Shown here: piece after piece, positions 23,998 through 40,500 of the stretch
How the letters are laid out: the number at the start of each line of letters is the position of its first letter
Position numbering within the stretch: the first letter of the stretch is position 1
Origin: Archivesica marissinica
Taxonomy: Eukaryota > Mollusca > Bivalvia > Venerida > Vesicomyidae
Length of the DNA stretch: 64,000 nt
Direction: 5' to 3'
Assembly (NCBI GenBank): GCA_014843695.1
Contig: CM026391.1
Location: forward strand, 33,113,445 to 33,177,444
Notes under the pieces: model-generated
Seen by the model: only the letters and a program-made list of their open reading frames with translations
The model's database searches: none
Told to the model about the DNA's origin: nothing
Program-made: the position numbers and the translations under genes

Positions 23998-26900
23998 AGC
24001 TCAGCCACCAACCGTAGCAAACCATTATATACTGTTACAAACACAGATACATAGATGTACAGCCACCAACCATAGCAAACCATTATATACTGTTACAAAC
24101 ACAGATACATAGATGCTCAGCCACCAACCATAGCAAACCATTATATACTGTTACAAACACAGATACATAGATGCTCAGCCACCAACCATAGCAAACCATT
24201 ATATACTGTTACAAACACAGATACATAGATGCTCAGCCACCAACCATAGCAAACCATTATATACTGTTACAAACACAGATACATAGATGCTCAGCCACCA
24301 ACCATAGCAAACCATTATATACTGTTACAAACACAGATACATAGATGCTCAGCCACCAACCATAGCAAACCATTATATACTGTTACAAACACAGATACAT
24401 AGATGCTCAGCCACCAACCATAGCAAACCATTATATACTGTTACAAACACAGATACGTAGATGCTCAGCCACCAACCGTAGCAAACCATTATATACTGTT
24501 ACAAACACAGATACGTAGATGCTCAGCCACCAACCATAGCAAACCATTATATACTGTTACAAACACAGATACATAGATGCTCAGCCACCAACCATAGCAA
24601 ACCATTATATACTGTTACAAACACAGATACATAGATGCTCAGCCACCAACCATAGCAAACCATTATATACTGTTACAAACACAGATACATAGATGTACAG
24701 CCATCAACCATAGAAAACCATTATATACTGTTACAAACACAGATACATAGATGCTCAGCCACCAACCATAGCAAACCATTATATACTGTTACAAACACAG
24801 ATACATAGATGCTCAGCCACCAACCATAGCAAACCATTATATACTGTTACAAACACAGATACATAGATGCTCAGACACCAACCATAGCAAACCATTATAT
24901 ACTGTTACAAACACAGATACATAGATGTACAGCCATCAACCATAGAAAACCATTATATACTGTTACAAACACAGATACGTAGATGCTCAGCCACCAACCA
25001 TAGCAAACCATTATATACTGTTACAAACACAGATACATAGATGTACAGCCATCAACCATAGAAAACCATTATATACTGTTACAAACACAGATACGTAGAT
25101 GCTCAGCCACCAACCATAGCAAACCATTATATACTGTTACAAACACAGATACGTAGATGCTCAGCCACCAACCATATCAAACCATTATATACTGTTACAA
25201 ACACAGATACATAGATGCTCAGACACCAACCATAGCAAACCATTATATACTGTTACAAACACAGATACATAGATGTACAGCCATCAACCATAGAAAACCA
25301 TTATATACTGTTACAAACACAGATACATAGATGCTCAGCCACCAACCATAGCAAACCATTATATACTGTTGCAAACACAGATACATATATGTACAGCCAC
25401 CAACCATAGCAAACCATTATATACTGTCACAAACACAGATACATAGATGTACAGCCATCAATCATAGCAAACCATTATATACTGTTACAAACACAGATAC
25501 ATAGATGCTCAGCCACCAACCTTAGCAAACCATTATATACTGTTACAAACACAGATACATAGATGCTCAGCCACCAACCATAGCAAACCATTATATACTG
25601 TTACAAACACAGATACATAGATGTACAGCCATCAACCATAGCAAACCATTATATACTGTTACAAACACAGATACATAGATGCTCAGCCACCAACCATAGC
25701 AAACCATTATATACTGTTACAAACACAGATACATAGATGTACAGCCATCAATCATAGCAAACCATTATATACTGTTACAAACACAGATACATAGATGCTC
25801 AGCCACCAACCATAGCAAACCATTATATACTGTTACAAACACAGATACATAGATGCTCAGCCACCAACCATACAAACCATTATATACTGTTACAAACACA
25901 GATACATAGATGCTCAGCCACCAACCATAGCAAACCATTATATACTGTTACAAACACAGATACATAGATGTACAGCCATCAACCATAGCAAACCATTATA
26001 TACTGTTACAAACACAGATACATAGATGCTCAGCCACCAACCATAGCAAACCATTATATACTGTTACAAACACAGATACATAGATGCTCAGCCACCAACC
26101 ATAGCAAACCATTATATACTGTTACAAACACAGATACATAGATGCTCAGCCACCAACCATAGCAAACCATTATATACTGTTACAAACACAGATACATAGA
26201 TGCTCAGACACCAACCATAGCAAACCATTATATACTGTTACAAACACAGATACATAGATGTACAGCCATCAACCATAGAAAACCATTATATACTGTTACA
26301 AACACAGATACATAGATGCTCAGCCACCAACCATAGCAAACCATTATATACTGTTGCAAACACAGATACATATATGTACAGCCACCAACCATAGCAAACC
26401 ATTATATACTGTCACAAACACAGATACATAGATGTACAGCCATCAACCATAGCAAACCATTATATACTGTTACAAACACAGATACATAGATGCTCAGCCA
26501 CCAACCGTAGCAAACCATTATATACTGTTACAAACACAGATACATAGATGCTCAGCCACCAACCATAGCAAACCATTATATACTGTTACAAACACAGATA
26601 CGTAGATGCTCAGCCACCAACCGTAGCAAACCATTATATACTGTTACAAACACAGATACGTAGATGCTCAGCCACCAACCATATCAAACCATTATATACT
26701 GTTACAAACACAGATACATAGATGCTCAGACACCAACCATAGCAAACCATTATATACTGTTACAAACACAGATACATAGATGTACAGCCATCAACCATAG
26801 AAAACCATTATATACTGTTACAAACACAGATACGTAGATGCTCAGCCACCAACCATAGCAAACCATTATATACTGTTACAAACACAGATACATAGATGCT

Positions 26901-29205
26901 CAGCCACCAACCATAGCAAACCATTATATACTGTTACAAACACAGATACATAGATGTACAGCCATCAACCATAGCAAACCATTATATACTGTTACAAACA
27001 CAGATACATAGATGCTCAGCCACCAACCATAGCAAACCATTATATACTGTTACAAACACAGATACATAGATGCTCAGCCACCAACCATAGCAAACCATTA
27101 TATACTGTTACAAACACAGATACATAGATGCTCAGCCACCAACCATAGCAAACCATTATATACTGTTACAAACACAGATACATAGATGCTCAGCCACCAA
27201 CCATAGCAAACCATTATATACTGTTACAAACACAGATACATAGATGTACAGCCATCAACCATAGCAAACCATTATATACTGTTACAAACACAGATACATA
27301 GATGCTCAGCCACCAACCATAGCAAACCATTATATACTGTTACAAACACAGATACATAGATGTACAGCCATCAACCATAGCAAACCATTATATACTGTTA
27401 CAAACACAGATACATAGATGCTCAGCCACCAACCATAGCAAACCATTATATACTGTTACAAACACAGATACATAGATGCTCAGCCACCAACCATAGCAAA
27501 CCATTATATACTGTTACAAACACAGATACATAGATGTACAGCCATCAACCATAGCAAACCATTATATACTGTTACAAACACAGATACATAGATGCTCAGC
27601 CACCAACCATAGCAAACCATTATATACTGTTACAAACACAGATACATAGATGCTCAGCCACCAACCATAGCAAACCATTATATACTGTTACAAACACAGA
27701 TACATAGATGCTCAGCCACCAACCATAGCAAACCATTATATACTGTTACAAACACAGATACATAGATGCTCAGCCACCAACCATAGCAAACCATTATATA
27801 CTGTTACAAACACAGATACATAGATGCTCAGCCACCAACCATAGCAAACCATTATATACTGTTACAAACACAGATACATAGATGCTCAGCCACCAACCAT
27901 AGCAAACCATTATATACTGTTACAAACACAGATACATAGATGCTCAGCCACCAACCATAGCAAACCATTATATACTGTTACAAACACAGATACATAGATG
28001 CTCAGCCACCAACCATAGCAAACCATTATATACTGTTACAAACACAGATACATAGATGCTCAGCCACCAACCATAGCAAACCATTATATACTGTTACAAA
28101 CACAGATACATAGATGTACAGCCATCAACCATAGCAAACCATTATATACTGTTACAAACACAGATACATAGATGCTCAGCCACCAACCATAGCAAACCAT
28201 TATATACTGTTACAAACACAGATACATAGATGTACAGCCATCAACCATAGCAAACCATTATATACTGTTACAAACACAGATACATAGATGCTCAGCCACC
28301 AACCATAGCAAACCATTATATACTGTTACAAACACAGATACATAGATGCTCAGCCACCAACCATAGCAAACCATTATATACTGTTACAAACACAGATACA
28401 TAGATGCTCAGCCACCAACCATAGCAAACCATTATATACTGTTACAAACACAGATACATAGATGCTCAGCCACCAACCATAGCAAACCATTATATACTGT
28501 TACAAACACAGATACATAGATGTACAGCCACCAACCATAGCAAACCATTATATACTGTTACAAACACAGATACATAGATGTACAGCCATCAACCATAGCA
28601 AACCATTATATACTGTTACAAACACAGATACATAGATGCTCAGCCACCAACCATAGCAAACCATTATATACTGTTACAAACACAGATACATAGATGCTCA
28701 GCCACCAACCATAGCAAACCATTATATACTGTTACAAACACAGATACATAGATGTACAGCCACCAACCATAGCAAACCATTATATACTGTTACAAACACA
28801 GATACATAGATGCTCAGCCACCAACCATAGCAAACCATTATATACTGTTACAAACACAGATACATAGATGCTCAGCCACCAACCATAGCAAACCATTATA
28901 TACTGTTACAAACACAGATACGTAGATGCTCAGCCACCAACCATAGCAAACCATTATATACTGTTACAAACACAGATACATAGATGCTCAGCCACCAACC
29001 ATAGCAAACCATTATATACTGTTACAAACACAGATACATAGATGCTCAGCCACCAACCATAGCAAACCATTATATACTGTTACAAACACAGATACGTAGA
29101 TGCTCAGCCACCAACCTTAGCAAATCATTATATAATGTTACAAACACAGCTACATAGATGCTCAGACACCAACCTTAGTAAACCATTATATACTGTTACA
29201 AACAC
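23998..29205. repeat. 58-bp minisatellite in intron B/C
   Basis: About 90 highly uniform units of CATAGCAAACCATTATATAC plus TGTTACAAACACAGATACATAGATGCTCAGCCACCAAC. Variants are GATGTACAGCCATCAAC, GATACGTAG and ACCGTAGC, which recur in blocks, so multi-unit duplication occurred. The last two or three units (from ~29100) are more diverged. Confidence 0.95.
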
Positions 29206-29900
29206 AGATGCTATAAACCGGCCGTCCACATGCCTCGGTGGAGGCCACTATGAACTGGTCGTACACATGCCTCGGTGGAGGCCACTATGAACCGGTCGTA
29301 CACATGCCTCGGTGTAGGCCACTATGAACCGGCCGTCTACATGCCTCGGTGGAGGCCACTATGAACCAGCCATCCACATGCCTTGGTGGAGGCCACTATA
29401 AACCGGTCGTCCACATGCCTCGGTGGAGGCCACTATAAACCGGTCGTCCACATGCCTCGGTGGAGGCCACTATAAACCGGCCGTCCACATGCCTCGGTGG
29501 AGGCCACTATAAACCGGTCGTCCACATGCCTCGGTGGAGGCCACTAAAACCGGTCGTCCACATGCCTAGGTTGAGGCCACTATAAACCGGTCATCCACAT
29601 GCCTCGGTGGAGGCCACTATTAACCGGTCGTCCACATGCCTCGGTGGAGGCCACTATAAACCGGTCGTCCAAATGCCTCGGTGGAGGCCACTAAAACCGG
29701 TCATTCTCACGCCTCGGTGGAGGTCACTATAAACCGGTCGTCCAAATGCCTCTGTGGAAGCCACTATTAACCGGTCATCCACATGCCTCGGTGGAAGCCA
29801 CTATAAACCGGTCATCCACATGCCTCGATGGAAGCCACTATAAACCGGTCGTCCAAATGCCTCGGTGGAAGCCACTATTAACCGGTCGTCCACATGTAGT
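29206..29900. repeat. 37-bp minisatellite in intron B/C
   Basis: About 19 units of CACTATAAACCGGTCGTCCA plus CATGCCTCGGTGGAGGC, directly abutting the 58-bp array. Variants are ACCGGCCGT, GGTCATCC and GGAAGCC. Confidence 0.93.
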
Positions 29901-30027
29901 TCTGTGTAAAGGTAAGTTGTTGACTGGCTCGTAAAGACAGATTTGACTGTAGTTGAAACATCTGGCTATAATTAATATGAAGCCTATGGTTACCATAGTT
30001 ACAAAGTACTTTGGGTGTTTTCCGTAC
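29901..30027 (+). other. Short unique stretch with a consensus-like splice donor
   Basis: Just after the 37-bp array the sequence TGTGTAAAG|GTAAGTTG (GT at 29912) is a near-perfect 5' splice-site match. It shares a loose resemblance with the end of exon B (TTTGTCAAAGGGTGAGTTG). No coding segment that would use it is recognised, so it is noted as a cryptic site. Confidence 0.35.
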
Positions 30028-31370
30028 AGGTACAAGTACCATACTGTGGCCATTGGCTCTTCTATCTGCAGATCCAGGTGCAAGCACCATATTGTGACCA
30101 TTGGGTCTTCTATCTGCAGATCCAGGTGCAAGCGCCATACTGTGGTCATTGGGTCTTCTATCTGCAGATCCACGTACAAGCACCATACTGTGGTCATTGG
30201 CTCTTCTATCTGCAGATCCACGTACATGCACCATACTGTGGCCATTAGGTCTTCTATCTGCAGATCCAGGTTCAAGCGCCATACTGTGGCCATTGGGTCT
30301 TCTATGCAGATCCAGGTACAAGCACCATACTGTGGCCATTAGCTCTTCTATCTGCAGATCCAGGTGCAAGCGCCATACTGTGGCCATTGGCTCTTCTATC
30401 TGCAGATCCACGTACAAGCACCATACTGTGGTCATTGGCTCTTCTATCTGCAGATCCAGGTGCAAGCACCATACTGTGGCCATTGGGTCTTCTATCTGCA
30501 GATCCAGGTGCAAGCACCATACTGTGGCCATTAGCTCTTCTATCTGCAGATCCATTGCAAGCACCATACTGTGGTCATTGGGTCTTCTATGCAGATCCAG
30601 GTACAAGCACCATACTGTGGCCATTGGCTCTTCTATCTGCAGATCCAGGTGCAAGCACCATACTGTGGTCATTGGGTCTTCTATCTGCAGATCCAGGTGC
30701 AAGCACCATACTGTGGCCATTGGCTCTTCTATCTGCAAATCCACGTACAAGTACCATACTGTGGCCATTGGCTCTTCTATCTGCAGATCCAGGTGCAAGC
30801 ACCATATTGTGACCATTGGGTCTTCTATCTGCAGACCCAGGTGCAAGCGCCATACTGTGGCCATTGGGTCTTCTATGCAGATCCAGGTACAAGCACCATA
30901 CTGTGGCCATTGGCTCTTCTATCTGCAGATCCACGTACAAGCACCATACTGTGGTCATTGGCTCTTCTATCTGCAGATCCAGGTGCAAGCACCATACTGT
31001 GGTCATTGGCTCTTCTATCTGCAGATCCAGGTGCAAGCACCATACTGTGGTCATTGGGTCTTCTATCTGCAGATCCAGGTGCAAGCACCATACTGTGGCC
31101 ATTGGCTCTTCTATCTGCAGATCCAGGTGCAAGTACCATACTGTTGCCATTGGATCTTCTATGCAGATCCAGGTGCAAGTACCTTACTGTGGCCAATGGG
31201 TCATCTCTGCAGATCCAGATGCAAGCACCATACTGTGGCCAATGGGTCTTCTCTGTAGAGCCAGGTGCAAGCACCATACTGTGACCATTGGGTCTTCTAT
31301 CTACAGGTCCACGTAAAAGCACACTACTCACTACTCATGGCCATTGGGTCTTCTCTGCACTGCAGGTATA
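30028..31370. repeat. 48-bp minisatellite in intron B/C
   Basis: About 28 units of TCTTCTATCTGCAGATCCAG plus GTGCAAGCACCATACTGTGGCCATTGGG. The segment TCTTCTATCTGCAG is a good acceptor look-alike and CCAG|GTGCAAG a weak donor look-alike. Since 48 nt equals 16 codons, long open frames occur on both strands; these are artefacts. The last units (from ~31150) are diverged. Confidence 0.93.
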
Positions 31371-31417
31371 CATTTGAAAGATATATCGAATGAATTAACT
31401 TTCCTGTTCTTTTGTAG

Positions 31418-31527
31418 GTGTATTGTCCAATGGAAGAGTTCGTTGCCCCTGGCATGGTGCCTGCTTTAATGTGAAAAGTGGCGACATTGAGGAATACCCT
31501 GGCTTAGATAGTATACCCTCCTACCAG
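31418..31527 (+). CDS. AIFM3: AIFM3-like exon C: second half of Rieske [2Fe-2S] site
   Basis: The acceptor is CTGTTCTTTTGTAG|GT; two bases complete the Gly codon from exon B, then 36 codons follow. GRVRCPWHGACFN supplies the second Cys and His ligands (C-P-W-H), followed by SGDIEEYPGLDSI, typical of the AIFM3 Rieske domain. With exon B, all four cluster ligands are present, so the domain should bind a [2Fe-2S] cluster. The donor is ACCAG|GTACAATTC, phase 0. It is a weaker donor than the others, and the 15-bp array appears to start from it. Confidence 0.93.
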
Positions 31528-34500
31528 GTACAATTCAACCTTACACAGTACGACCTAACACAGTCCGACCTAACATATCCTGACCTTACATATCCTGACA
31601 ATACATATCCCATCCTTACACATCCCAACGTTACACATCCCATCCTTACACATCCCATCCTTACACATCCCAACGTTACACATCCCAACGTTACACAGCG
31701 CAACGTTACACATCCCAACGTTACACATGCCATCCTTACACATCCCAACGTTACACATCTGACCTTACACATCCCAACGTTACACAGCCCATCCTTACAC
31801 ATCCCAACGTTACACATCCCAACGTTACACATCTGACCTTACACATCCCAACGTTACACATCCCATCCTTACACATCCCATCCTTACACATCCCAACGTT
31901 ACACATCCCAATGTTACACATCTGACCGTACACATCCCAACGTTACACATCCCATCCTTACACATCCCAACGTTACACATCCCATCCTTACACATCCCAT
32001 CCTTACACATCCCAACGTTACACATCCCATCTTTACACATCCCAACATTACACATCCCATCCTTACACATCCCAACGTTACACATCCCATCCTTACACAT
32101 CCCAACGTTACACATCCCATCCTTACACATCCCAACGTTAAACATCCCATCCTTACACATTCCAACGTTACACATCCCATCGCTACACATCTGACTGTAC
32201 ACATCCCAACGTTACACATACCATCCTTACACATCCCAACGTTACACATCCCATCCTTACACATCCCAACGTTACACATCCCAATGTTACACATACCATC
32301 CTTACACATTCCAACGTTACACATCCCATCCTTACACATCCCAACGTTACACATACCATCCTTACACATCCCAACGTTACACATCCCATCCTTACACATC
32401 CCAACGTTACACATCCCATCCTTACACATCCCAACGTTACACATCCCATCGCTACACATATGACCATACACATCCCAACGTTACATATCCCATCCTTACC
32501 CATCCCATCCTTACACATCCCAACGCTACAAATCCCAATGTTACACATCCCATCCTTACACATCCCAATGCTACACATCCCAACGTTACACATCCCATCC
32601 TTACACATCACAACGTCACACATCCCATCCTTACACATCCCATCCTTACACATCCCAATGTTACACATCCCATCCTTACACATCCCAATGTTACACATCC
32701 ATTCCTTACACATCCCAACATTACACATCCCATCCTTACACATCCCAACGCTACACATCCCAACGTTACACATCCCATCATTACATATCCCAACGTTACA
32801 CATCCCATCCTTACACATCCCAACATTACACATCCCATCGCTACACATCTGACCGTACACATCCCAATGTTACACATCACATCCTTACACATCCCATCCG
32901 TACACATCCCAATGCAACACATCCCAACATTACACATCCCATCCTTACACATCCCATCCTTACACATCCCAACATTACACATCCCATCCTTACACATCCC
33001 ATCCTTACACATCCCAATGTTACACATCCCATCGCTACACATCCCATCGTTACACATCCCATCCTTACACATCCCATCCTTACACATCCCAACGTTACAC
33101 ATCCCATCCTTACACATCCCATCCTTACACATCCCATCGCTACACATCCCATCCTTACACGTCCCATCCTTACACATCCCAATGTTACACATCCCATCCT
33201 TACACATCCCAACATTACACATCCCATCGCTACACATCTGACCGTACACATTCCAAGGTTAAACATCCCATCCTTACACATCCCATCCTTAAACATCCCA
33301 ACGTTACACATCCCATCCTTACACATCCCAACGTTACACATCCCATCCTTACACATACCAACGCTACACATCCCAACATTACACATCCCATCCTTACACA
33401 TCCCAACGTTACACATCCCATCCTTACACATCCCATCCTTACACATCCCAACGTTACACATCCCATCCTTACACATCCCAACATTACACATCCCATCCTT
33501 ACACATCCCAACATTACACATCCCATCCTTACACATCCCAACGTTACACATCCCATCCTTACACATACCATCGCTACACATCTGACCGTACACATCCCAA
33601 TGTTACACATCCCAACCTTACACATCCCATCCTTACACATCCCAATGTTACACATCCCATCCTTACACATCCCATCCTTACACATCCCAATGTTACACAT
33701 CCCATCCTTACACATCCCAATGTTACACATCCCATCCTTACACATCCCAACGTTACACATCCCATCCTTACAAATCCCAACATTACACATCCCATCGCTA
33801 CACATCCCATCGCTACACATCCCATCCTTACACATCCCAACGTTACACATCCCATCACTACACATCTGACCGTACACATCCCATCCTTACACATCCCAAC
33901 GTTACACATCCCATCCTTACACATCCCAACGTTACAAATCCCATCCTTACACATCCCAACATTACACATCCCATCCTTACACATCCCAACGTTACACATC
34001 CCATCCTTACACATCCCAACGTTACACAGCCCATCGCTACACATCTAACCGTACACATCCCAACGTTACATATCCCATCCTTACATATCCCAACGTTACA
34101 CATCCCATCGCTACACATCTGACCGTACACATCCCAACGTTACACATCCCATCCTTACAAATCCCAATGTTACACATCCCATCCTTACACATCCCAACGT
34201 TACACATCCCATTGCTACACATATGACCGTACACATCCCAACGTTACACATCCCATCCTTACACATCCCAACGCTACACATCCCAATGTTACACATCCCA
34301 TACTTACACATCCCAACATTACACATCCCATCCTTACACATCCCATCCTTACACATCCCATCCTTACATATCCCAACGTTACACATCCCATCCTTACACA
34401 TCCCAATGTTACACATCCCATCCTTACACATCCCAACGTTACACATCCCATCCTTACACAGCCCAACGTTACACATCCCATCGCTACACATCTGACCGTA

Positions 34501-37500
34501 CACATCCCAACGTTACACATCCCAACGCTACACATCCCAACGTTACACATCCCATGTTTACACATCCCAACGTTACACATCCCATCCTTACAAATCCCAA
34601 CGTTACACATCCCATCCTTACACATCCCAACGTTACACATCCCATCCTTACACATCCCAAGGTTACACATCCCATCCTTACACATCCCAACGTTACACAT
34701 CCCATCCTTACACATCCCAACGTTACACAACCCATCCTTACACATCCCATCCTTAAACATCCCAACGCTACACATCCCAACGTTACACATCCCATCCTTA
34801 CACATCCCATCCTTACACATCCCAACGTTACACATCCCATCCTTACACATCCCATCCTTACACATCCCATCATTACACATCCCATCCTTACACATCCCAA
34901 CGTTACACATCCCATCCTTACACATCCCAACATTACACATCCCATCCTTACACAGCCCAACGTTACACATCCCATCGCTACACATCTGACCGTACACATC
35001 CCAATGTTACCCATCCCAACGCTACACATCCCAACGTTACACATCCCATGCTTACACATCCCAACGTTACACATCCCATCCTTACACATCCCATCCTTAC
35101 AAATCCCAACGTTACACATCCCATCCTTACACATCCCAACGTTACACATCCCATCCTTACACATCCCAATGTTACACATCCCATCCTTACACATCCCAAC
35201 GTTACACATCCCATCCTTACACATCCCAACGTTACACATCCCATCCTTACACATCCCAACGTTACACATCCCATCCTTACACATCCCAACGTTACACATC
35301 CCATCCTTACACATCCCAACGTTACACATCCCATCCTTACACATCCCATCCTTACACATCCCATCATTACACATCCCATCCTTACACATCCCACTTACAC
35401 ATCCCAACATTACACATCCCATCCTTACACATCCCATCCTTACACATCCCATCCTTACACATCCCAACCTTACACATCCCATCCTTACACATCCCATCCT
35501 TACACATCCCAACGTTACACATCCCATCCATACACATCCCAACGTTACACATCCCATCCTTACACATCCCAACGTTACACAACCCATCCTACACATCATG
35601 TACACATCCCAACGTTACACATCCCAACGTTACACATCCCATCCTTACACATACCATCCTTACACATCCCAATGTTACACATCCCATCCTTACACATCCC
35701 AACGTTACACATCCCATCGCTACACATTTGACCATACACATCCCAAAGTTACACATCCCATCCTTACACATCCCATCCTTACACATCCCAACGTTACACA
35801 TCCCATCCTTACACATCCCAATGTTACACATCCCATCCTTACACATCCCAACGTTACACATCCCATCCTTACACATCCCAACGTTACACATCCCATCCTT
35901 ACACATCCCATCCTTACACATCCCATCCTTACACATCCCAACGTTACACATCCCATCCTTACACATCCCATCCTTACACATCCCATTGCTACACATCCCA
36001 TCCTTACACGTCCCATCCTTACACATCCCAATGTTACACATCCCATACTTATACATCCCAACATTACACATCCCATCGCTACACATCTGACCGTACACAT
36101 TCCAAGGTTACACATCCCATCCTTACACATCCCATCCTTAAACATCCCAACGTTACACATCCCATCCTTACACATCCCAACGTTACACATCCCATCCTTA
36201 CACATACCAACGCTACACATCCCAACATTACACATCCCATCCTTACACATCCCAACGTTACACATCCCATCCTTACACATCCCATCCTTACACATCCCAA
36301 CGTTACACATCCCATCCTTACACATCCCAACATTACACATCCCATCCTTACACATCCCAACATTACACATCCCATCCTTACACATCCCAACATTACACAT
36401 CCCATCCTTACACATACCATCGCTACACATCTGACCGTACACATCCCAATGTTACACATCCCAACATTACACATCCCATCCTTACACATCCCATCCTTAT
36501 ACATCCCAACGCTACACATCCCAACGTTACACATCCCATCCTTACACATCCCAATGTTACACATCCATCCTTACACATCCCAACGTTACACATCCCATCC
36601 ATACACATCCCAACGTTACACATCCCATCCTTACACATCCCAACGTTACACAACCCATCCTTACACATCCCAATGCTACACATCCCAACGTTACACATCC
36701 CATCCTTACACATACCATCCTTACACATCCCAATGTTACACATCCCATCCTTACACATCCCAACGTTACACATCCCATCGCTACACATTTGACCGTACAC
36801 ATCCCAAAGTTACACATCCCATCCTTACACATCCCATCCTTACACATCCCAACGTTACACATCCCATCCTTACACATCCCAATGTTACACATCCCATCCT
36901 TACACATCCCAACGTTACACATCCCATCCTTACACATCCCAACGTTACACATCCCATCCTTACACATCCCATCCTTACACATCCCATCCTTACACATCCC
37001 AACGTTACACATCCCATCCTTACACATCCCATCCTTACACATCCCATCGCTACACATCCCATCCTTACACGTCCCATCCTTACACATCCCAATGTTACAC
37101 ATCCCATCCTTACACATCCCAACATTAAACATCCCATCGCTACACATCTGACCGTACACATTCCAAGGTTACACATCCCATCCTTACACATCCCATCCTT
37201 AAACATCCCAACGTTACACATCCCATCCTTACACATCCCAACGTTACACATCCCATCCTTACACATACCAATGCTACACATCCCAACATTACACATCCCA
37301 TCCTTACACATCCCAACGTTACACATACTATCCTTACACATCCCATCCTTACACATCCCAACGTTACACATCCCATCCTTACACATCCCAACATTACACA
37401 TCCCATCCTTACACATCCCAACATTACACCTCCCATCCTTACACATCCCAACGTTACACATCCCATCCTTACACATACCATTGCTACACATCTGACCGTA

Positions 37501-40500
37501 CACATCCCAATGTTACACATCCCAACATTACACATCCCATCCTTACACATCCCATCCTTATACATCCCAACGCTACACATCCCAACGTTACACATCCCAT
37601 CCTTACACATCCCAATGTTACACATCCCAATGTTACACATCCCAACGTTACACATCCCATCCTTGCAATTCCCAACGTTACACATCCCATCGCTACACAT
37701 CCCATCGCTACACATCCCATCCTTACACATCCCAACGTTACACATCCCATCACTACACATCTGACCATACACATCCCAACGTAACACATCCCATCCTTAC
37801 ACATCCCATCCTTACACATCCCAACGTTACACATCCCATCCTTACACATCCCAACGTTACAAATCCCATCCTTACACATCCCAACGTTACACATCCCATC
37901 CTTACACATCCCAACGTTACACATCCCATCCTTACACATCCCAGCGTTACACAGCCCATCGCTACACATCTAACCGTACACATCCCAAATGCTACACATC
38001 TAACCGTACACATCCCAACATTACACATCCCATCCTTACACATCCCATCCTTATACATCCCAACGCTACACATCCCAACGTTACACATCCCATCCTTACA
38101 CATCCCATCCTTACACATCCCATCCTTACACATCCCAACATTACACATCCCATCCTTACACATCCCAACGTTACACATCCCATCCTTACACATCCCAACG
38201 TTACACATCCCATCCTTACAAATCCCAACGTTACACATCCCATCGCTACACATCACATCGCTACACATCCCATCCTTACACATCCCAACGTTACACATCG
38301 CATCGCTACACATCTGACCGTACACATCCCAACGTTACACATCCCATCCTTACACATCCCAACGTTACACATCCCATCCTTACACATCCCAACGTTACAC
38401 ATCCCACCTTACACATCCCAACGTTACACATCCCATCCTTACACATCCCAACGTTACACAGCCCATCGCTACACATCTAACCGTACACATCCCAACGTTA
38501 CATATCCCATCCTTACACATCCCAACGTTACACATCCCATTGCTACACATCTGACCGTACACATCCCAACGTTACACATCCAATCCTTACACATCACAAC
38601 GTTACACATCCCATCCTTACACATCGCAACGTTACACATCCCATCGCTACACATATGACCATACACATCCCAACATTACACATCCCATCCTTACACATCC
38701 CAACGCTACACATCCCAATGTTACACATCCCATCCTTACACATCCCAACATTACACATCCCATCCTTACACATCCCATCCTTACACATCCCAATGTTACA
38801 CATCCCATCCTTACACATCCCATCCTTACATATCCCAATGTTACACATCCCATCCTTACACATCCCAATGTTACACATCCCATCCTTACACATCCCAACA
38901 TTACACATCCCATCCTTACACAGCCCAACTTTACACATCCCATCGCTACACATCTGACCGTACACATCCCAACGTTACACATCCCAACGCTACACATCCC
39001 AACGTTACACATCCCATGTTTACACATCCCAACGTTACACATCCCATCCTTACAAATCCCAACGTTACACATCCCATCCTTACACATCCCAACGTTACAC
39101 ATCCCATCCTTACACATCCCAAGGTTACACATCCCATCCTTACACATCCCAACGTTACACATCCCATCCTTACACATCCCAACGTTACACAACCCATCCT
39201 TACACATCCCATCCTTAAACATCCCAACGCTACACATCCCAACGTTACACATCCCATCCTTACACATCCCATCCTTACACATCCCAACGTTACACATCCC
39301 ATCCTTACACATCCCATCCTTACACATCCCATCGTTACACATCCCATCCTTACACATCCCAACGTTACACATCCCATCCTTACACAGCCCAACGTTACAC
39401 ATCCCATCGCTACACATCTGACCGTACACATCCCAATGTTACCCATCCCAACGCTACACATCCCAACGTTACACATCCCATGCTTACACATCCCAACGTT
39501 ACACATCCCATCCTTACACATCCCATCCTTACAAATCCCAACGTTACACATCCCATCCTTACACATCCCAACGTTACACATCCCATCCTTACACATCCCA
39601 ACGTTACACATCCCATCCTTACACATCCCAACGTTACACATCCCATCCTTACACATCCCAACGTTACACATCCCATCCTTACACATCCCATCTTTACACA
39701 TCCCAATATTACACATCCCATCCTTACACATTCCAACGTTACACATCCCATCATTACACATCCCAACGTTACACATCCCATCACTACACATTTGACCGTA
39801 CACATCCCAACGTTACACATCCCATCCTTACACATCCCATCCTTACACATCCCAACGTTACACATCCCATCCTTACACATCCCAACGTTACACATCCCAT
39901 CCTTACACATCCCAACGTTACCCATCCCATCCTTACACATCCCAACGTTACACATCCCATCCTTACACATCCCAACGCTACACATCCCAACGTTACATAT
40001 CCCATCCTTATACATCCCAACGTTACACATCCCATCCTTACACATCCCAACGTTACACATCCCATCGCTACACATCTGACCGTACACATCCCAACGTTAC
40101 ACATCCCATCCTTACACATCCCAACGTTACACATCCCATCCTTACACATCCCAACGTTACACATCCCATCCTTACACATCCCAACATTACACATCCCATC
40201 CTTACACATCCCAACGTTACACATCCCATCCTTACACATACCAACGTTACACATCCCATCCTTACACATCCCAACGTTACACAACCCATCCTTACACATC
40301 CCATCCTTAAACATCCCACCGCTACACATCCCAACGTTACACATCCCATCCTTACACATCCCATCCTTACACATCCCATCCTTACACATCCCAACGTTAC
40401 ACATCCCATCCTTACACATCCCATCCTTACACATCCCAACGTTACACATCCCATCCTTACACATCCCAACGTTACACATCCCATCCTTACACAGCCCAAC

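Noticed and set aside
23998..29205. CRISPR array
   Set aside because: Units are contiguous 58-mers with no variable spacers, and the window is eukaryotic.
29838..31331. Long frames on both strands over the 48-bp array
   Set aside because: The unit is 16 codons; frames are mutually exclusive shadows with no recognised domain, inside an AIFM3 intron.
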